Shown: in pieces, positions 1 to 8,759 of the stretch
Layout of the letters: each line of letters opens with the position of its first letter
Position numbering within the stretch: the first letter of the stretch is position 1
DNA from: an uncultured Roseburia sp.
GTDB taxonomy: Bacteria; Bacillota; Clostridia; Lachnospirales; Lachnospiraceae
Length of the DNA stretch: 40,679 nt
Assembly (NCBI GenBank): GCA_947383215.1
Contig: CANDCP010000028.1
Location: forward strand, 1-40,679
Reading direction: 5' to 3'
Notes under the pieces: model-generated
Told to the model about the DNA's origin: nothing
What the model saw: the letters and a program-made list of their open reading frames with translations, nothing else
Database searches by the model: none
Made by a program: the position numbers and the translations under genes

Positions 1-1333
1 CAAGCGCCGACTGAAACGCAAGAATCGTAAGCGCGGCTCCTTTCACCGGCTTTCGTTTCTCGTAAACGCCGTTCTCTCCAAATATGTACTCATTTCCCGC
101 CGCGTCCGCATACTCCCCCTGCGTCATCCGCCCAAGGCGTTTCCCCTTAGGATACAGTACCGTTCGGCCGGCGTCCGCCCCGACGCCCTCGAGCGTCACA
201 TCTTCATCCCCGCAGATCACGGTATACGACTCCCGCATCTCCTCATTTTTCCCGTTTACCGTAAAAACGGTGAGCGTATCCGCCTCAAGGACATAGCGGC
301 CCGCCGTCTCAAGCTGTGTGGTTCCAAGCGCCCCGGAACTGGCGATACACAGTCCCGTAATTGTGCATACAACGATTGTATCCCAGAAAGTTCCCGTCAT
401 ATTAACGTAACCCTGGCGTACCGGACTGTCCGTTATGGCGGCCGCGGACGTAATCGCCGCCGATCCCATTCCCGCTTCATTGGAAAATATGCCGCGCGCC
501 ACGCCGTAATGCACCGCATTCGCCATTGCCGCCGTAATGCTTCCGCAAAGTCCGCCGCCCACCGCCTGAACGGAAAACGCCATCTTAAAGATCATGGAGA
601 TCCCTTCCGGCAAATTCCGGTAATTGCATATAATAACTATCAAACCGGCGACGACATAGAACACCGCCATAAGCGGAACAACCACGGAGGATACCCGCGA
701 TATCTTTTTAATTCCGCCCACAATAATAATTGATGCAAGTACCGTCAAAATAATTCCACTTATTGAGACGGAAAAACCAAACGAAGAAAAAAGCGCATCG
801 GAAATGGAATTTGCCTGCGTCATATTGCCGATTCCAAATGACGCGAGTACCGCAAAAAGAGCAAACAGCCAGCCAAGCCACGCGCCGAGCCTTCTGTTGC
901 GAAACGCCTTTTTCATCGTGTACATCGGCCCGCCGGACATCTCCCCCTTTTCATTTACCTCACGATACTTAATCGCCAGCATACACTCCGAAAATTTGGA
1001 GGACAGCCCGAAACAGGCGGACAGCCACATCCAAAAAAGCGCGCCGGGGCCGCCGGATACCATCGCCGTCGCAACTCCCACAATATTTCCGGTGCCGATT
1101 GTCGCCGCGAGCGCAGTGGTCAGCGCTGCAAACGGCGAGACGTCTCCCTCCCCCTCTTTCGTTGTCCTCGCCTCTTTGCTCAATGTGATTTTGAGCGCAT
1201 AGCCGAGATTTCTCCATGGCAGAAAATGCAGGCGGACGGTCAAAAAAATCCCTGTCCCGACTAGCAGTATTAGCGTAAAAGGTCCCCAGACAAAATCATC
1301 TATCCGGCTGATAAGCCTCGCAAATCTATCCAT
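1..1333 (-). CDS. Sodium:alanine symporter family (AGCS) transporter, C-terminus beyond window
   Basis: Inner-membrane symporter that probably imports alanine or glycine with sodium. The start is ATG at 1333, preceded by AGGAG nine bases upstream. Family signatures are clear: an N-terminal stretch ending in WGPFTLILLVGTG, the GTGNIVGVATA motif near residue 75, SGGPMYTM, and GIFSNEAGMGSAAI near residue 275. After the helix FWDTIVVCTITGLCIASSG the reading frame carries roughly 80-85 hydrophilic residues (about 70-320 in the window) before the helix resumes at KGAALTILAFQSAL. In the family as I know it this junction is a short loop. The insert has no stop and no frame change, so it is part of the protein. 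The gene lies 27 bases after the large membrane-anchored gene and is probably cotranscribed with it. The C-terminal helices lie beyond the left edge. Confidence 0.9.
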   Translation of the reverse strand, partial: MDRFARLISRIDDFVWGPFTLILLVGTGIFLTVRLHFLPWRNLGYALKITLSKEARTTKEGEGDVSPFAALTTALAATIGTGNIVGVATAMVSGGPGALFWMWLSACFGLSSKFSECMLAIKYREVNEKGEMSGGPMYTMKKAFRNRRLGAWLGWLFALFAVLASFGIGNMTQANSISDALFSSFGFSVSISGIILTVLASIIIVGGIKKISRVSSVVVPLMAVFYVVAGLIVIICNYRNLPEGISMIFKMAFSVQAVGGGLCGSITAAMANAVHYGVARGIFSNEAGMGSAAITSAAAITDSPVRQGYVNMTGTFWDTIVVCTITGLCIASSGALGTTQLETAGRYVLEADTLTVFTVNGKNEEMRESYTVICGDEDVTLEGVGADAGRTVLYPKGKRLGRMTQGEYADAAGNEYIFGENGVYEKRKPVKGAALTILAFQSAL

Positions 1334-1360
1334 CGCTGATAACTCCTGTTCTCTGTCTTT

Positions 1361-3883
1361 CTATTCCTTCAGATATGCAAAAAAGAGATTACCCGCCTGC
1401 GAAAACAGCTCTTTTGCCTCCTCCAACGTCTTGCGGGTTGCGACGCCGCTGTCAAAGAGCGTCACCGTACTCGCATCATATCCCGTCAAAAGCACAGCCT
1501 CGGTCTGACTCACCATAGCAAACACCGGCGTCCCGCAGTTCACATAATAGAGAACCTCGTCCAGCTCACATCCCGCAAGATCCAAAACGGTCATGCCCTG
1601 CATCGCGTCGCTTAGCACGGCTTTCGGCGTATCTCCTCTGTCCAAAAGGCCCTGCACGCTGATCTTTAAGTTCTCAAACCCAAGCATCGCGCTTAAATTT
1701 TTTGCAACGGAGCTTCCGTCGGCATCCGCCTCCCCCACAGTCACCTCAATCGCCCTCTGGTACGTCTTTTTTGCACGTTTCCAAATATATTGCTGTTTTG
1801 CTCCAACTACAATCCCCATATTTTCATTCGCAACAGAAATCGCCTCCGCCACATCTTTTGTCACGGCAAGCGCCTCCCCCCACGCATATGCATAATAATA
1901 TTCCCCGGTGTTTTCGACATTTAGCGCGATACTCTTCGGCGTCGTTAACACGATCTGCTTTGGCGTCAGAAGTTTTCTCGCCTCAATCTCCTCCTGTGAC
2001 TTTAACACCAGCTGATGGCGCGTCTGCTTCTCCTTCATTACCGTCGTGTCCACCTCAACGAGGCTCTCTGTATCCGCCTCTCTGTTCATAATCGTATCCT
2101 GATTCACACCCACATACGCAACTCCGTTGTGCTGTATCCGCTCCAGATAAATCGTATAATCCGCAACTTCAATATCCGAAACGTAATATCCTTCTTTTTT
2201 ATACTCTTTTAAAATTCCATGATCTTCACCGGCCGTATCCACAATTCGAACGCTGTACATCGGGAATACCGTATTGCCGGCCGCGTCTTCCTCAACGTCT
2301 GCTGCGCGCGCAATTCCGTAAATAAAATCATCCTCCATAAATCCCAGTGTCCTGACATACTCGCCGCTCTTTGCATTTATCTGAAAGTTCTCTCCCATCT
2401 CAAGATCCAAAACGCGGATCGAAGAACTGCGATCTTTATTCTCGCCCTCCAGATACGCGACATACCGGTGGGATTCGGAAACCGCATACGCCCCCTCCTC
2501 AAGTCCGCTTTGTATCTCTTTATAATCCATGGTGTTCATGTCAATCTCATACAGACTGCTTCCGAGAACAAGGTAAAATTTATTCGCCTCACTCTCATAC
2601 ATCATCTGTCCAAGCTGCGCTTTCATAATCTCATACGAACGGGAAAACGGCAAAAACAGCTCCTCCTCCACCGTGTTCGCCACACTGTCGTAGTGATATA
2701 CGCAGATACCGACTTCCCCCTCGTGATTCCCCCGGTTCATGTACCCATAAACGACAAAGTCCGCACTTCCCGACTCATTCACCTTTACGATCCGAATCTC
2801 ATGATTCCCGTTATTTTCCCTGTCGTCAATTCCCTCGTATCCGCGGAAACTAAACACCTGTGACAGACGCTCCTCCTGCGCATTGTAGCTCCAAAGTTCG
2901 CCCTCCTGCACAAAGCAGACAATATTCCCCGTTTCATTTGAAACATACTGAATATCGCCGTCCCGAATTCCAAGCTGTATACAGTTTGCATAGAAATTGG
3001 CATTTTCCCCCCTGAAAATCTGGTTCATTTTCCGCTCATAATTGAGCAGGTACATCCTGTCGCTCGTATGACGCACCCTGAAATACTCCGTCGTATTATA
3101 ATACTCCAGCTCGCCGTTCTCCCCCTCCGACGTCATAATATAGTCCAACATAATTACATTATATGATGTATTAATCTCTTTTATGGATATAACCGGCTCT
3201 AAAAGCCGCTGCCCCTCAAAATCGGCCCACGAAATCTGATTTAAGGTCGAATGGATCGTCACATGTGCCAGAGAACTGTTATCGCCCGACGCGTTCGGCT
3301 CCACATAAGTAGCCAGCGCCGCCGCCGCCTCTTTGCTGAAAGATTTATCGTGGAAATCCGTCACAAAATCAAGGCTCTCCTTTACATAACAGTCTGCGGG
3401 CTCCATAATTCTTGTATAATAGCAGATGGATTTATCGCCGCTGTGAAGCCTTAAAATAAAAAGATATTCCTCACATGCCTCCAGCAGATTCTCAATTTCC
3501 AGATCGGCGCGGATGACTCCCCTCTCATTTTTATACCCTGTCACCTCCGAATCCGCAATCAAACGCGACGTATCCAGACTTCGAATCTCGTAAGAAACGG
3601 CGTCGATCGGATATCCGTACGTCTGTATCCGCATCGGCAAAATCCGGTCCGTATCAAGCGGCAGAATAGAATCCCTCATATAGGAAGCTTCCATCTCCTG
3701 CGCATAACCGAACAGTTCGCTTACCTGCCGCTCCTGGTAAAAAAAACTGACCACCGGAAGCGTCGCCTCTTTCATTTCCGTCGTCAAATCCTCATTTGTA
3801 TGATTCATGGCAAAACTAAATAATATTACGGCGACAAGAAATATCGCGCTAAAAACTATTGTCTTGATAATACCTTTGCTCAT
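1361..3883 (-). CDS. Membrane-anchored extracytoplasmic protein with beta-propeller-like middle and degenerate C39-like end
   Basis: I do not recognise a named family. From the ATG at 3883 (GAGG eight bases upstream) the protein is about 840 residues. It opens with a short basic stretch and one hydrophobic helix (about residues 5-27), and the rest looks extracytoplasmic. The middle (about 300-640) has repeated short beta-strand segments with W/Y and D-rich turns, as in WD40/DPP-like propellers. The last 80 residues (CGTPVFAMVSQTE, LLTGYDASTVTLFDSG) resemble the second half of C39-like papain-fold peptidases, but the usual histidine is absent and no upstream catalytic cysteine block is seen. 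It may therefore bind rather than cut. The frame continues upstream to a TTG at 3949, but that stretch has no ribosome binding site and contains a hairpin, so I reject it as coding. It precedes the AGCS gene by 27 bases. Confidence 0.7.
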   Translation of the reverse strand: MSKGIIKTIVFSAIFLVAVILFSFAMNHTNEDLTTEMKEATLPVVSFFYQERQVSELFGYAQEMEASYMRDSILPLDTDRILPMRIQTYGYPIDAVSYEIRSLDTSRLIADSEVTGYKNERGVIRADLEIENLLEACEEYLFILRLHSGDKSICYYTRIMEPADCYVKESLDFVTDFHDKSFSKEAAAALATYVEPNASGDNSSLAHVTIHSTLNQISWADFEGQRLLEPVISIKEINTSYNVIMLDYIMTSEGENGELEYYNTTEYFRVRHTSDRMYLLNYERKMNQIFRGENANFYANCIQLGIRDGDIQYVSNETGNIVCFVQEGELWSYNAQEERLSQVFSFRGYEGIDDRENNGNHEIRIVKVNESGSADFVVYGYMNRGNHEGEVGICVYHYDSVANTVEEELFLPFSRSYEIMKAQLGQMMYESEANKFYLVLGSSLYEIDMNTMDYKEIQSGLEEGAYAVSESHRYVAYLEGENKDRSSSIRVLDLEMGENFQINAKSGEYVRTLGFMEDDFIYGIARAADVEEDAAGNTVFPMYSVRIVDTAGEDHGILKEYKKEGYYVSDIEVADYTIYLERIQHNGVAYVGVNQDTIMNREADTESLVEVDTTVMKEKQTRHQLVLKSQEEIEARKLLTPKQIVLTTPKSIALNVENTGEYYYAYAWGEALAVTKDVAEAISVANENMGIVVGAKQQYIWKRAKKTYQRAIEVTVGEADADGSSVAKNLSAMLGFENLKISVQGLLDRGDTPKAVLSDAMQGMTVLDLAGCELDEVLYYVNCGTPVFAMVSQTEAVLLTGYDASTVTLFDSGVATRKTLEEAKELFSQAGNLFFAYLKE

Positions 3884-3912
3884 CTGCCTGTCCTCATTTT
3901 CTCTGTTTTTAA

Positions 3913-3939
3913 GCTCAGACAGGGCGTCCCCGTCTGAGC
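3913..3939. repeat. Inverted repeat just upstream of the membrane-anchored gene
   Basis: Perfect 8-bp arms GCTCAGAC and GTCTGAGC surround an 11-nt loop. The repeat lies between the small conserved gene ending at 4076 and the start at 3883. No strong T-run follows on the minus strand, so it is at best a weak terminator for the upstream gene. It could equally be a leader hairpin or an operator. Confidence 0.5.
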
Positions 3940-4075
3940 CGTTTTGCAAACATAACAGCTATATTGTAATTCCTCCGCGAAAAAACCTCAACCGTTATTT
4001 TCTTCTACCAAACATTTTTGCCGCTATTGCCCGGTTTATTCCGACATATTGCAATTGCGCCTGCGTCCCCCGAAA

Positions 4076-4567
4076 CTACCACCATCTGCGGCAGCGTTTA
4101 TAACGACAGCGCCTCTTATACATTTCATTGTACAAGAGCACCTCTATCAAATTCCATTTCGCGTCGTCTCTCGGCGGCCTTACCGCGGGCGGCAAAGGCG
4201 GTCCCTGCGGCCGGCAGTCCCTGCAATACTGCTGCGCGGACACATGCTCCTTTGCGACCTTCCCGTAAATTCTGTCGCAAATCCGGCGAAGCATCAGACG
4301 GTCCGGATACTCGTCGAACATCAGGCTGCCGTCGTACTCCATCCTGTCGCACTCCTCCTCGACGTATTCCAAGATCTCTTTCGCCTCCGTAGGATACAGT
4401 TCCTTCATCCGCTCCATATCCTTTTCATATTCCATCTCCGTCATATATAAACTCTGTACAGGATATGTCATATAAAAAGGCTTCTTAGCTCCATAGTCCC
4501 CTGCGCCATATGCCTGATTCGCCAGCATCTGCTGCATCTTATAGTATTGCTCTTTGCTATACTCCAC
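4076..4567 (-). CDS. Conserved hypothetical protein with basic, aromatic C-terminus
   Basis: A 163-residue soluble protein starting at GTG 4567, with AGGAG seven bases upstream. The central block (LYPTEAKEILEYVEEECDRM, then a DGSLMFDEYPDR segment) reads like a strongly conserved clostridial family that I have seen only as hypothetical. The N-terminal third is Met/Gln/Tyr-rich and the end is strongly basic (KRRCRYKRCRRWW). There is a proline-rich linker before the tail. There is no signal peptide or membrane helix. The basic tail suggests nucleic-acid or spore association, but this is only inference. Confidence 0.75.
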   Translation of the reverse strand: MEYSKEQYYKMQQMLANQAYGAGDYGAKKPFYMTYPVQSLYMTEMEYEKDMERMKELYPTEAKEILEYVEEECDRMEYDGSLMFDEYPDRLMLRRICDRIYGKVAKEHVSAQQYCRDCRPQGPPLPPAVRPPRDDAKWNLIEVLLYNEMYKRRCRYKRCRRWW

Positions 4568-4638
4568 TGACTCGCTCCTATTGTGCTATCAGTTTACTAT
4601 ATGCCGCAATTTTCCTTTCGTGCCACTTGCGCATCATT

Positions 4639-5943
4639 TCACTCCCCCTGTACGCAGCGAACGAAAAGCGCCGCGGCTAATTCTTCCGGAAACAGCGACA
4701 ATAACGGCAAAATCAGACGCCATTCGCCGTTTTTCTTTTCCGCAAGCGCATAGCAGACGCATCCGAAAATATACTCTCTGCTCTGCCGAATCTTAAGCTC
4801 CGTGAGTTTTGCCGCAAGCTCTACCCCTTCTCTTCCCGCAAGAAGCGAGGCGTCCTGATACTGTTCTTTCCCCCCGAGCCCGTCTCTGATTAACCGGATA
4901 AATTCTTCCATATCATATATCCTGTCCGCCTCAATCTTTAGAAACTGCCCGCACAGCTCCGCTCCCCGCACAAAATACTGCTCTCTGCTCATCCGCCTCC
5001 CCTGCGCGCACTCCTGCAGCAGAGCGAACACGCGATTGAAGTCTCCTTTTGTGAACTTCTTCGCCGACGTCTCATCCATCAGATATAAATCCGTCTTTGC
5101 GAGAAACGCGATATAAGTTTCTACTTCCCTCTCCAGCTTCAAAACGCTCTCCCGCTTAAATGTATAGCGATAGCCGAGGTATTTCCCAAACAGCTTCATC
5201 GTATCGCAGTAACCCATTCTGACGTTTTCCATCAAAAGCGCATGATCAAAATTCATCATCGTGCCCAACGGGCGGCTCGGTTTGATATACGTGACATACG
5301 GACGGTTGGCGTAAGCCGCATGCTCCGGCGTCGTGTGAAGATCCACGGCAATCACCTCCTGCGCGCCCATGCGCATCGCAAGATTAATCGGAAGATTGTC
5401 ATGATAGCAGCCGTCCAGATACATCTGTTCCCCGATTTTATGCATCGGGAATAACGGAAAAATCGCCGCGGACGCAAGGATATAGTCTTTCAGGAGCCCT
5501 TCCGGTATCTCTTTCTTTGTCACCTCGCACGGCCTCAGAGACGGGAACTGCACGGTTACCAAACCAAAATCCGTACTCGCGCCGCGTATTCTTTCTTCGT
5601 CGATCAGCGCCTCGATAAACGCTGTAAAAGGAGAGATATCGGCTCCCCTGTTTTTCACATATTTTTTCAAAAACGGCCGGATCGCGTCTCTTTGATCATA
5701 CATTCCCTCTATTGTAGTCGTCAGATTGATGCCGTCCTCCATCATATCTTCCATTGTGATTGTATTCCAAAGCTCCTCCGCCCGCTCAAAATCCCCCGTC
5801 GTCATCAACGCCCCGTTAATCGACCCGATCGAGGTCCCGGTCACAATCTGATATTCTATGCCAAGCTCCCTTAACGCTTTCCAGACGCCAAGCTCATAGG
5901 AGCCCTTTGTCCCTCCCCCGCTGAGCGCGATTCCTCGTTTCAT
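4639..5943 (-). CDS. Patatin-like phospholipase (RssA/NTE type)
   Basis: Predicted serine lipid acyl hydrolase with the Ser-Asp dyad of the patatin fold. The oxyanion loop SGGGTKG is at residues 8-14, the nucleophile motif GTSIG at about 36-40, and the catalytic aspartate in LDGCYHDNLP near residue 176. The protein is 434 residues from ATG 5943. I chose this start because GGAGGG lies six bases upstream and the protein then begins MKRGIALSGGG, as is usual for the family. The frame extends 11 codons further upstream but without a site. The C-terminal 200 residues are helical and unassigned. It begins 23 bases after the stop of the GH31 gene, so the two are probably cotranscribed. The substrate is not predictable; membrane phospholipid turnover is the family role. 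Confidence 0.88.
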   Translation of the reverse strand: MKRGIALSGGGTKGSYELGVWKALRELGIEYQIVTGTSIGSINGALMTTGDFERAEELWNTITMEDMMEDGINLTTTIEGMYDQRDAIRPFLKKYVKNRGADISPFTAFIEALIDEERIRGASTDFGLVTVQFPSLRPCEVTKKEIPEGLLKDYILASAAIFPLFPMHKIGEQMYLDGCYHDNLPINLAMRMGAQEVIAVDLHTTPEHAAYANRPYVTYIKPSRPLGTMMNFDHALLMENVRMGYCDTMKLFGKYLGYRYTFKRESVLKLEREVETYIAFLAKTDLYLMDETSAKKFTKGDFNRVFALLQECAQGRRMSREQYFVRGAELCGQFLKIEADRIYDMEEFIRLIRDGLGGKEQYQDASLLAGREGVELAAKLTELKIRQSREYIFGCVCYALAEKKNGEWRLILPLLSLFPEELAAALFVRCVQGE

Positions 5944-5966
5944 TTTAATCCCTCCAGCCTGCCGCT

Positions 5967-8267
5967 CTAAAGCCATATTGTAAGGGGATCTCCCTTAAAC
6001 GCAAACTCCTGCTCCCTCCCCCTGTACCGGATAATAAATTTCCGGTACAGCTTTTCATATCCGCGGTGAAGCAGTTCTATTTTCAATGTGCCGTCCGCGA
6101 GCGTCACAAACTCATATTTATTATACGCTCCGTCCCGATACGCAAAATCTTCCCCGTTATCCTGAAAATGCACATACCTTCCATTCCCGCCGTACACATC
6201 CAGAATAAGCTCATCCATCTCATGCTCCCCCACATACTGCATCGGCTTAAAGTTCGGCAGAACGCTTCCCGCCCGCACATAAAGCGGGCACACATCTATC
6301 GGCGCCTCTGTGACAAACCAGCAGCCGCCCGTCTTCTTTTCTTTGGTCCAGTAATCATACCACTCCCCCCTCGGCAAATAGACAAGCTTGCGGTCTGCCC
6401 CCTGCTCCACAACAGGCGCGACAAGCACGCGCTCCCCGAGAAGAAACTCCCCGTTCATATCCCTTACTTCCTCATCCCGCTCATAATGAAGCGCCAGCGG
6501 ACGCACCGGCGGCAGCCCTTTTTCCTCGCACTCCCAAAACAGATCGTAAAAGTACGGCAGAAGGCGGTATCTTAATTCAATATATTTTTTATTGACCGCA
6601 AGCGTCTCTTCCCCAAACAGCCAGGGCTCCTGCCGAATCGAGCCTCTGGAGGAATGGTTGCGAAACAGCGGTGAAAAGCACCCCACCTGCACCCAGCGGC
6701 AGAGAAGCTCCGGCGTTACGTCCGCCCCGAATCCTCCCACATCCGTTCCGATAAACGCAAGGCCGCTAAGCCCCATATTGCACATCTGCGGGATTGCCAT
6801 CTGAAGATGCGCCCACAGACTTTGATTGTCTCCGGTCCATGCCGCCGCATACTTCTGCGAACCGCTGTAACAGGCCCTTGTAATGACAAACGGCCTCCTT
6901 TCGTCATATTTTCTCCACCCCTCGTAGGACGCTTTCGACATCAAATGCCCGTAAACATTATGCATCGCTTCATGGTTTGAACGTTCATCCTCGTCGGTAA
7001 ATACGACGTCGTCCAGCAGCCCTCCCCGAAAGCTCGCCGGCTCATTCATATCATTCCAGACGCCCCTCGCCCCCAGCTCAATGAGAAACTTCTGTTTGTC
7101 CGCCCACCATTCTCTCGTCTGAGGATTCCCGAAATCGGGAAATACGGCGTCCCCCGGCCACACCGCGTTCTCATAGACCTCCCCCGTCTGCGCAACCGCA
7201 AAATAACCGCCGGCAAGCCCCTCCTCGTAAATCTCATATCCGGCCTCTGCCTTCACTCCCGGATCAATAATTGTCACAACCTTAAAACCGGACTTCCCTA
7301 ACTCCTCAATAAGCGCCCCCGGCTCTCCGAAATCCGCCTCGTTCCAGGTAAACACCTTATATCCGTCCATATAATCAATATCAAAATGAATCGTATCAAT
7401 CGGGATTTTAAGCGCACGGTATTTTGCGGCAACCTCGCGCACATCCCCCGCGTTTTCATATCCCCATCGCGACTGATGATATCCCAGCGTAAAAAGCTGC
7501 GGCAGCGGCGCGCGTCCCGTCAGATACGTGTAATTTCTCACAATATCCGGCATCGCCTCCCCACCGATAAAATAATAATCCAAATTGCCGTTATCGGCTC
7601 CAAAATAATAATAATCGTCCTTCTCTTTGCCCATATCAAAATAAGAATGATACGTGTTGTCAAAAAAGATTCCGTATACGCAGCTTTTCCGAAGCGTTAT
7701 AAAAAACGGAACCGACTTGTAAAGCGCCTTAAACGCGTCCGTATGCGCGGCCGGCAGATCCGAGTTCCACATTTCATAATCATAATGACGCTTATTCAAA
7801 AATCCTGTCTTATCTCCGAGCCCGTAAAAAGCTTCATCGCCCTCCATGCGCTTAACGACCTGAATCTTATAGTTGATATCTCCAAGCCTTGGCAGCTCAT
7901 GTCCCTCCGCCCTCAAAAGCGCAAGAAATTTCTCGCTGATCTGGCGGCTGCCGCGCCTGCTCCCCCGGTAATCCGCGCACAAAAGCTCGCCGGACGCGCT
8001 GTAAAAATCCACCTTATAGCCGTCGTACACCCGAACGCGCAGCGCACGCGTCTTTATCTCGAGATACTCAGCTCCGTCGTTTACTTTAAAGTCTACGCGC
8101 TCCGCCTTCTCCCCCTCGATCGCCTTTGAGCGGTGTCCCCGATTCGAAACCGGTGAAAAGACATTGATAATTTCATCGGTAATTACCGATATCACGCCCT
8201 CGCCGCCCTCAAAGCAGACTCTGACCGAACCGCCTTTTGTATTGTATGATTTCCTTTTTCCGTACAT
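5967..8267 (-). CDS. Glycoside hydrolase family 31 (alpha-glucosidase type)
   Basis: Retaining alpha-glycosidase with an N-terminal galactose-mutarotase-like domain, then the TIM barrel, then C-terminal beta domains. The nucleophile motif WNDMNEP is at about residues 402-408 and the acid/base motif WTGDN near 476. Other GH31 marks are GYHQSRWGY, HFDIDYMDGYKVFTW, FIGTDVGGF and PLFRNHSSRG. At 766 residues it has normal length. The start ATG 8267 has GGGAGGG about eight bases upstream. There is no signal peptide, so it acts in the cytoplasm, probably on imported alpha-glucosides such as maltose or isomaltose oligomers. Alpha-xylosidase activity cannot be excluded from sequence alone. No sugar transporter lies nearby. 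It leads the segment that continues into the patatin gene. Confidence 0.95.
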   Translation of the reverse strand: MYGKRKSYNTKGGSVRVCFEGGEGVISVITDEIINVFSPVSNRGHRSKAIEGEKAERVDFKVNDGAEYLEIKTRALRVRVYDGYKVDFYSASGELLCADYRGSRRGSRQISEKFLALLRAEGHELPRLGDINYKIQVVKRMEGDEAFYGLGDKTGFLNKRHYDYEMWNSDLPAAHTDAFKALYKSVPFFITLRKSCVYGIFFDNTYHSYFDMGKEKDDYYYFGADNGNLDYYFIGGEAMPDIVRNYTYLTGRAPLPQLFTLGYHQSRWGYENAGDVREVAAKYRALKIPIDTIHFDIDYMDGYKVFTWNEADFGEPGALIEELGKSGFKVVTIIDPGVKAEAGYEIYEEGLAGGYFAVAQTGEVYENAVWPGDAVFPDFGNPQTREWWADKQKFLIELGARGVWNDMNEPASFRGGLLDDVVFTDEDERSNHEAMHNVYGHLMSKASYEGWRKYDERRPFVITRACYSGSQKYAAAWTGDNQSLWAHLQMAIPQMCNMGLSGLAFIGTDVGGFGADVTPELLCRWVQVGCFSPLFRNHSSRGSIRQEPWLFGEETLAVNKKYIELRYRLLPYFYDLFWECEEKGLPPVRPLALHYERDEEVRDMNGEFLLGERVLVAPVVEQGADRKLVYLPRGEWYDYWTKEKKTGGCWFVTEAPIDVCPLYVRAGSVLPNFKPMQYVGEHEMDELILDVYGGNGRYVHFQDNGEDFAYRDGAYNKYEFVTLADGTLKIELLHRGYEKLYRKFIIRYRGREQEFAFKGDPLTIWL

Positions 8268-8406
8268 TGCGCCGCCCTCCCGTCCGAATGAATCTTTATC
8301 AGAAAATTATAACACACGCTCCCAAAAACTTCCATGAAATCATATATTTCCCTTTTCTTATTTTTGTGTTAAGATTGAGAAGAATTTATAAAAACGGAGA
8401 ATTTTT

Positions 8407-8730
8407 ATGCACGCAGATCATACGAAGACAACGATTTTGCCAAACGAAAATGGACATGCAAAAAAGCATGTCCACGAAAATACAAAAGCGGTTCTAAACC
8501 GGATGTCCCGCGCCATCGGCCATATGGAGTCCATCAAACATATGATTGAAGACGGGCGGGACTGCAGCGAAGTCTTAATTCAGATCGCCGCGGTCCGCTC
8601 CGCGATCAACAATATCGGAAAAATTATTTTAGAAGACCATATCAACCACTGCGTCGTCGACGCCGTAGAAACCGGCGATGAGCAGGTGTTAAAGGATCTG
8701 CAGGATGCGATCAATAAATTTATCAAGTAA
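8407..8730 (+). CDS. CsoR/FrmR-family metal-sensing repressor with His-rich N-terminus
   Basis: A 107-residue all-helical repressor of the DUF156 family. The copper ligands of CsoR are present with exact spacing: Cys53, His78 and Cys82 (25 then 4 residues apart), in RDCSEVLIQIAAVRSAI and EDHINHC. This supports Cu(I) sensing over formaldehyde (FrmR) or persulfide (CstR) sensing. The first 25 residues are a His-rich extension (HADH, GHAKKHVHE) that is not part of the usual fold and may add metal sites. GGAG lies seven bases before the ATG. No copper ATPase or chaperone lies next to it, so its targets are elsewhere. Two inverted repeats lie within the gene, one in the His-rich codons and one across the stop codon. 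Confidence 0.88.
   Translation: MHADHTKTTILPNENGHAKKHVHENTKAVLNRMSRAIGHMESIKHMIEDGRDCSEVLIQIAAVRSAINNIGKIILEDHINHCVVDAVETGDEQVLKDLQDAINKFIK
8451..8474. repeat. Perfect 9-bp inverted repeat inside the CsoR-like coding sequence
   Basis: TGGACATGC and GCATGTCCA flank a loop of six A. The repeat encodes the His-rich residues NGHAKKHVH. In RNA it would be a stable hairpin about 45 bases after the start codon. In DNA it is a dyad that a tetrameric repressor could bind. Confidence 0.7.
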
Positions 8731-8738
8731 ATTTATTG
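8712..8738. repeat. Perfect 11-bp AT-rich inverted repeat across the CsoR-like stop codon
   Basis: CAATAAATTTA and TAAATTTATTG are separated by five bases and include the TAA stop. The next gene runs convergently 30 bases on. This is a possible weak bidirectional terminator, but it is AT-only in the stem and has no T-run. Confidence 0.5.
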
Positions 8739-8759
8739 TCTCATACCGCGGCTCTTTGT

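Noticed and set aside
3884-3949. N-terminal extension of the 1361-3883 protein to a TTG at 3949
   Set aside because: No ribosome binding site, contains a hairpin, and would place 22 charged residues before the membrane helix.
8364-8392. TTGTGT-N17-TATAAA as promoter of the CsoR-like gene
   Set aside because: Good boxes and spacing, but transcription would start at or after the ribosome binding site (8396-8399), leaving no usable leader.
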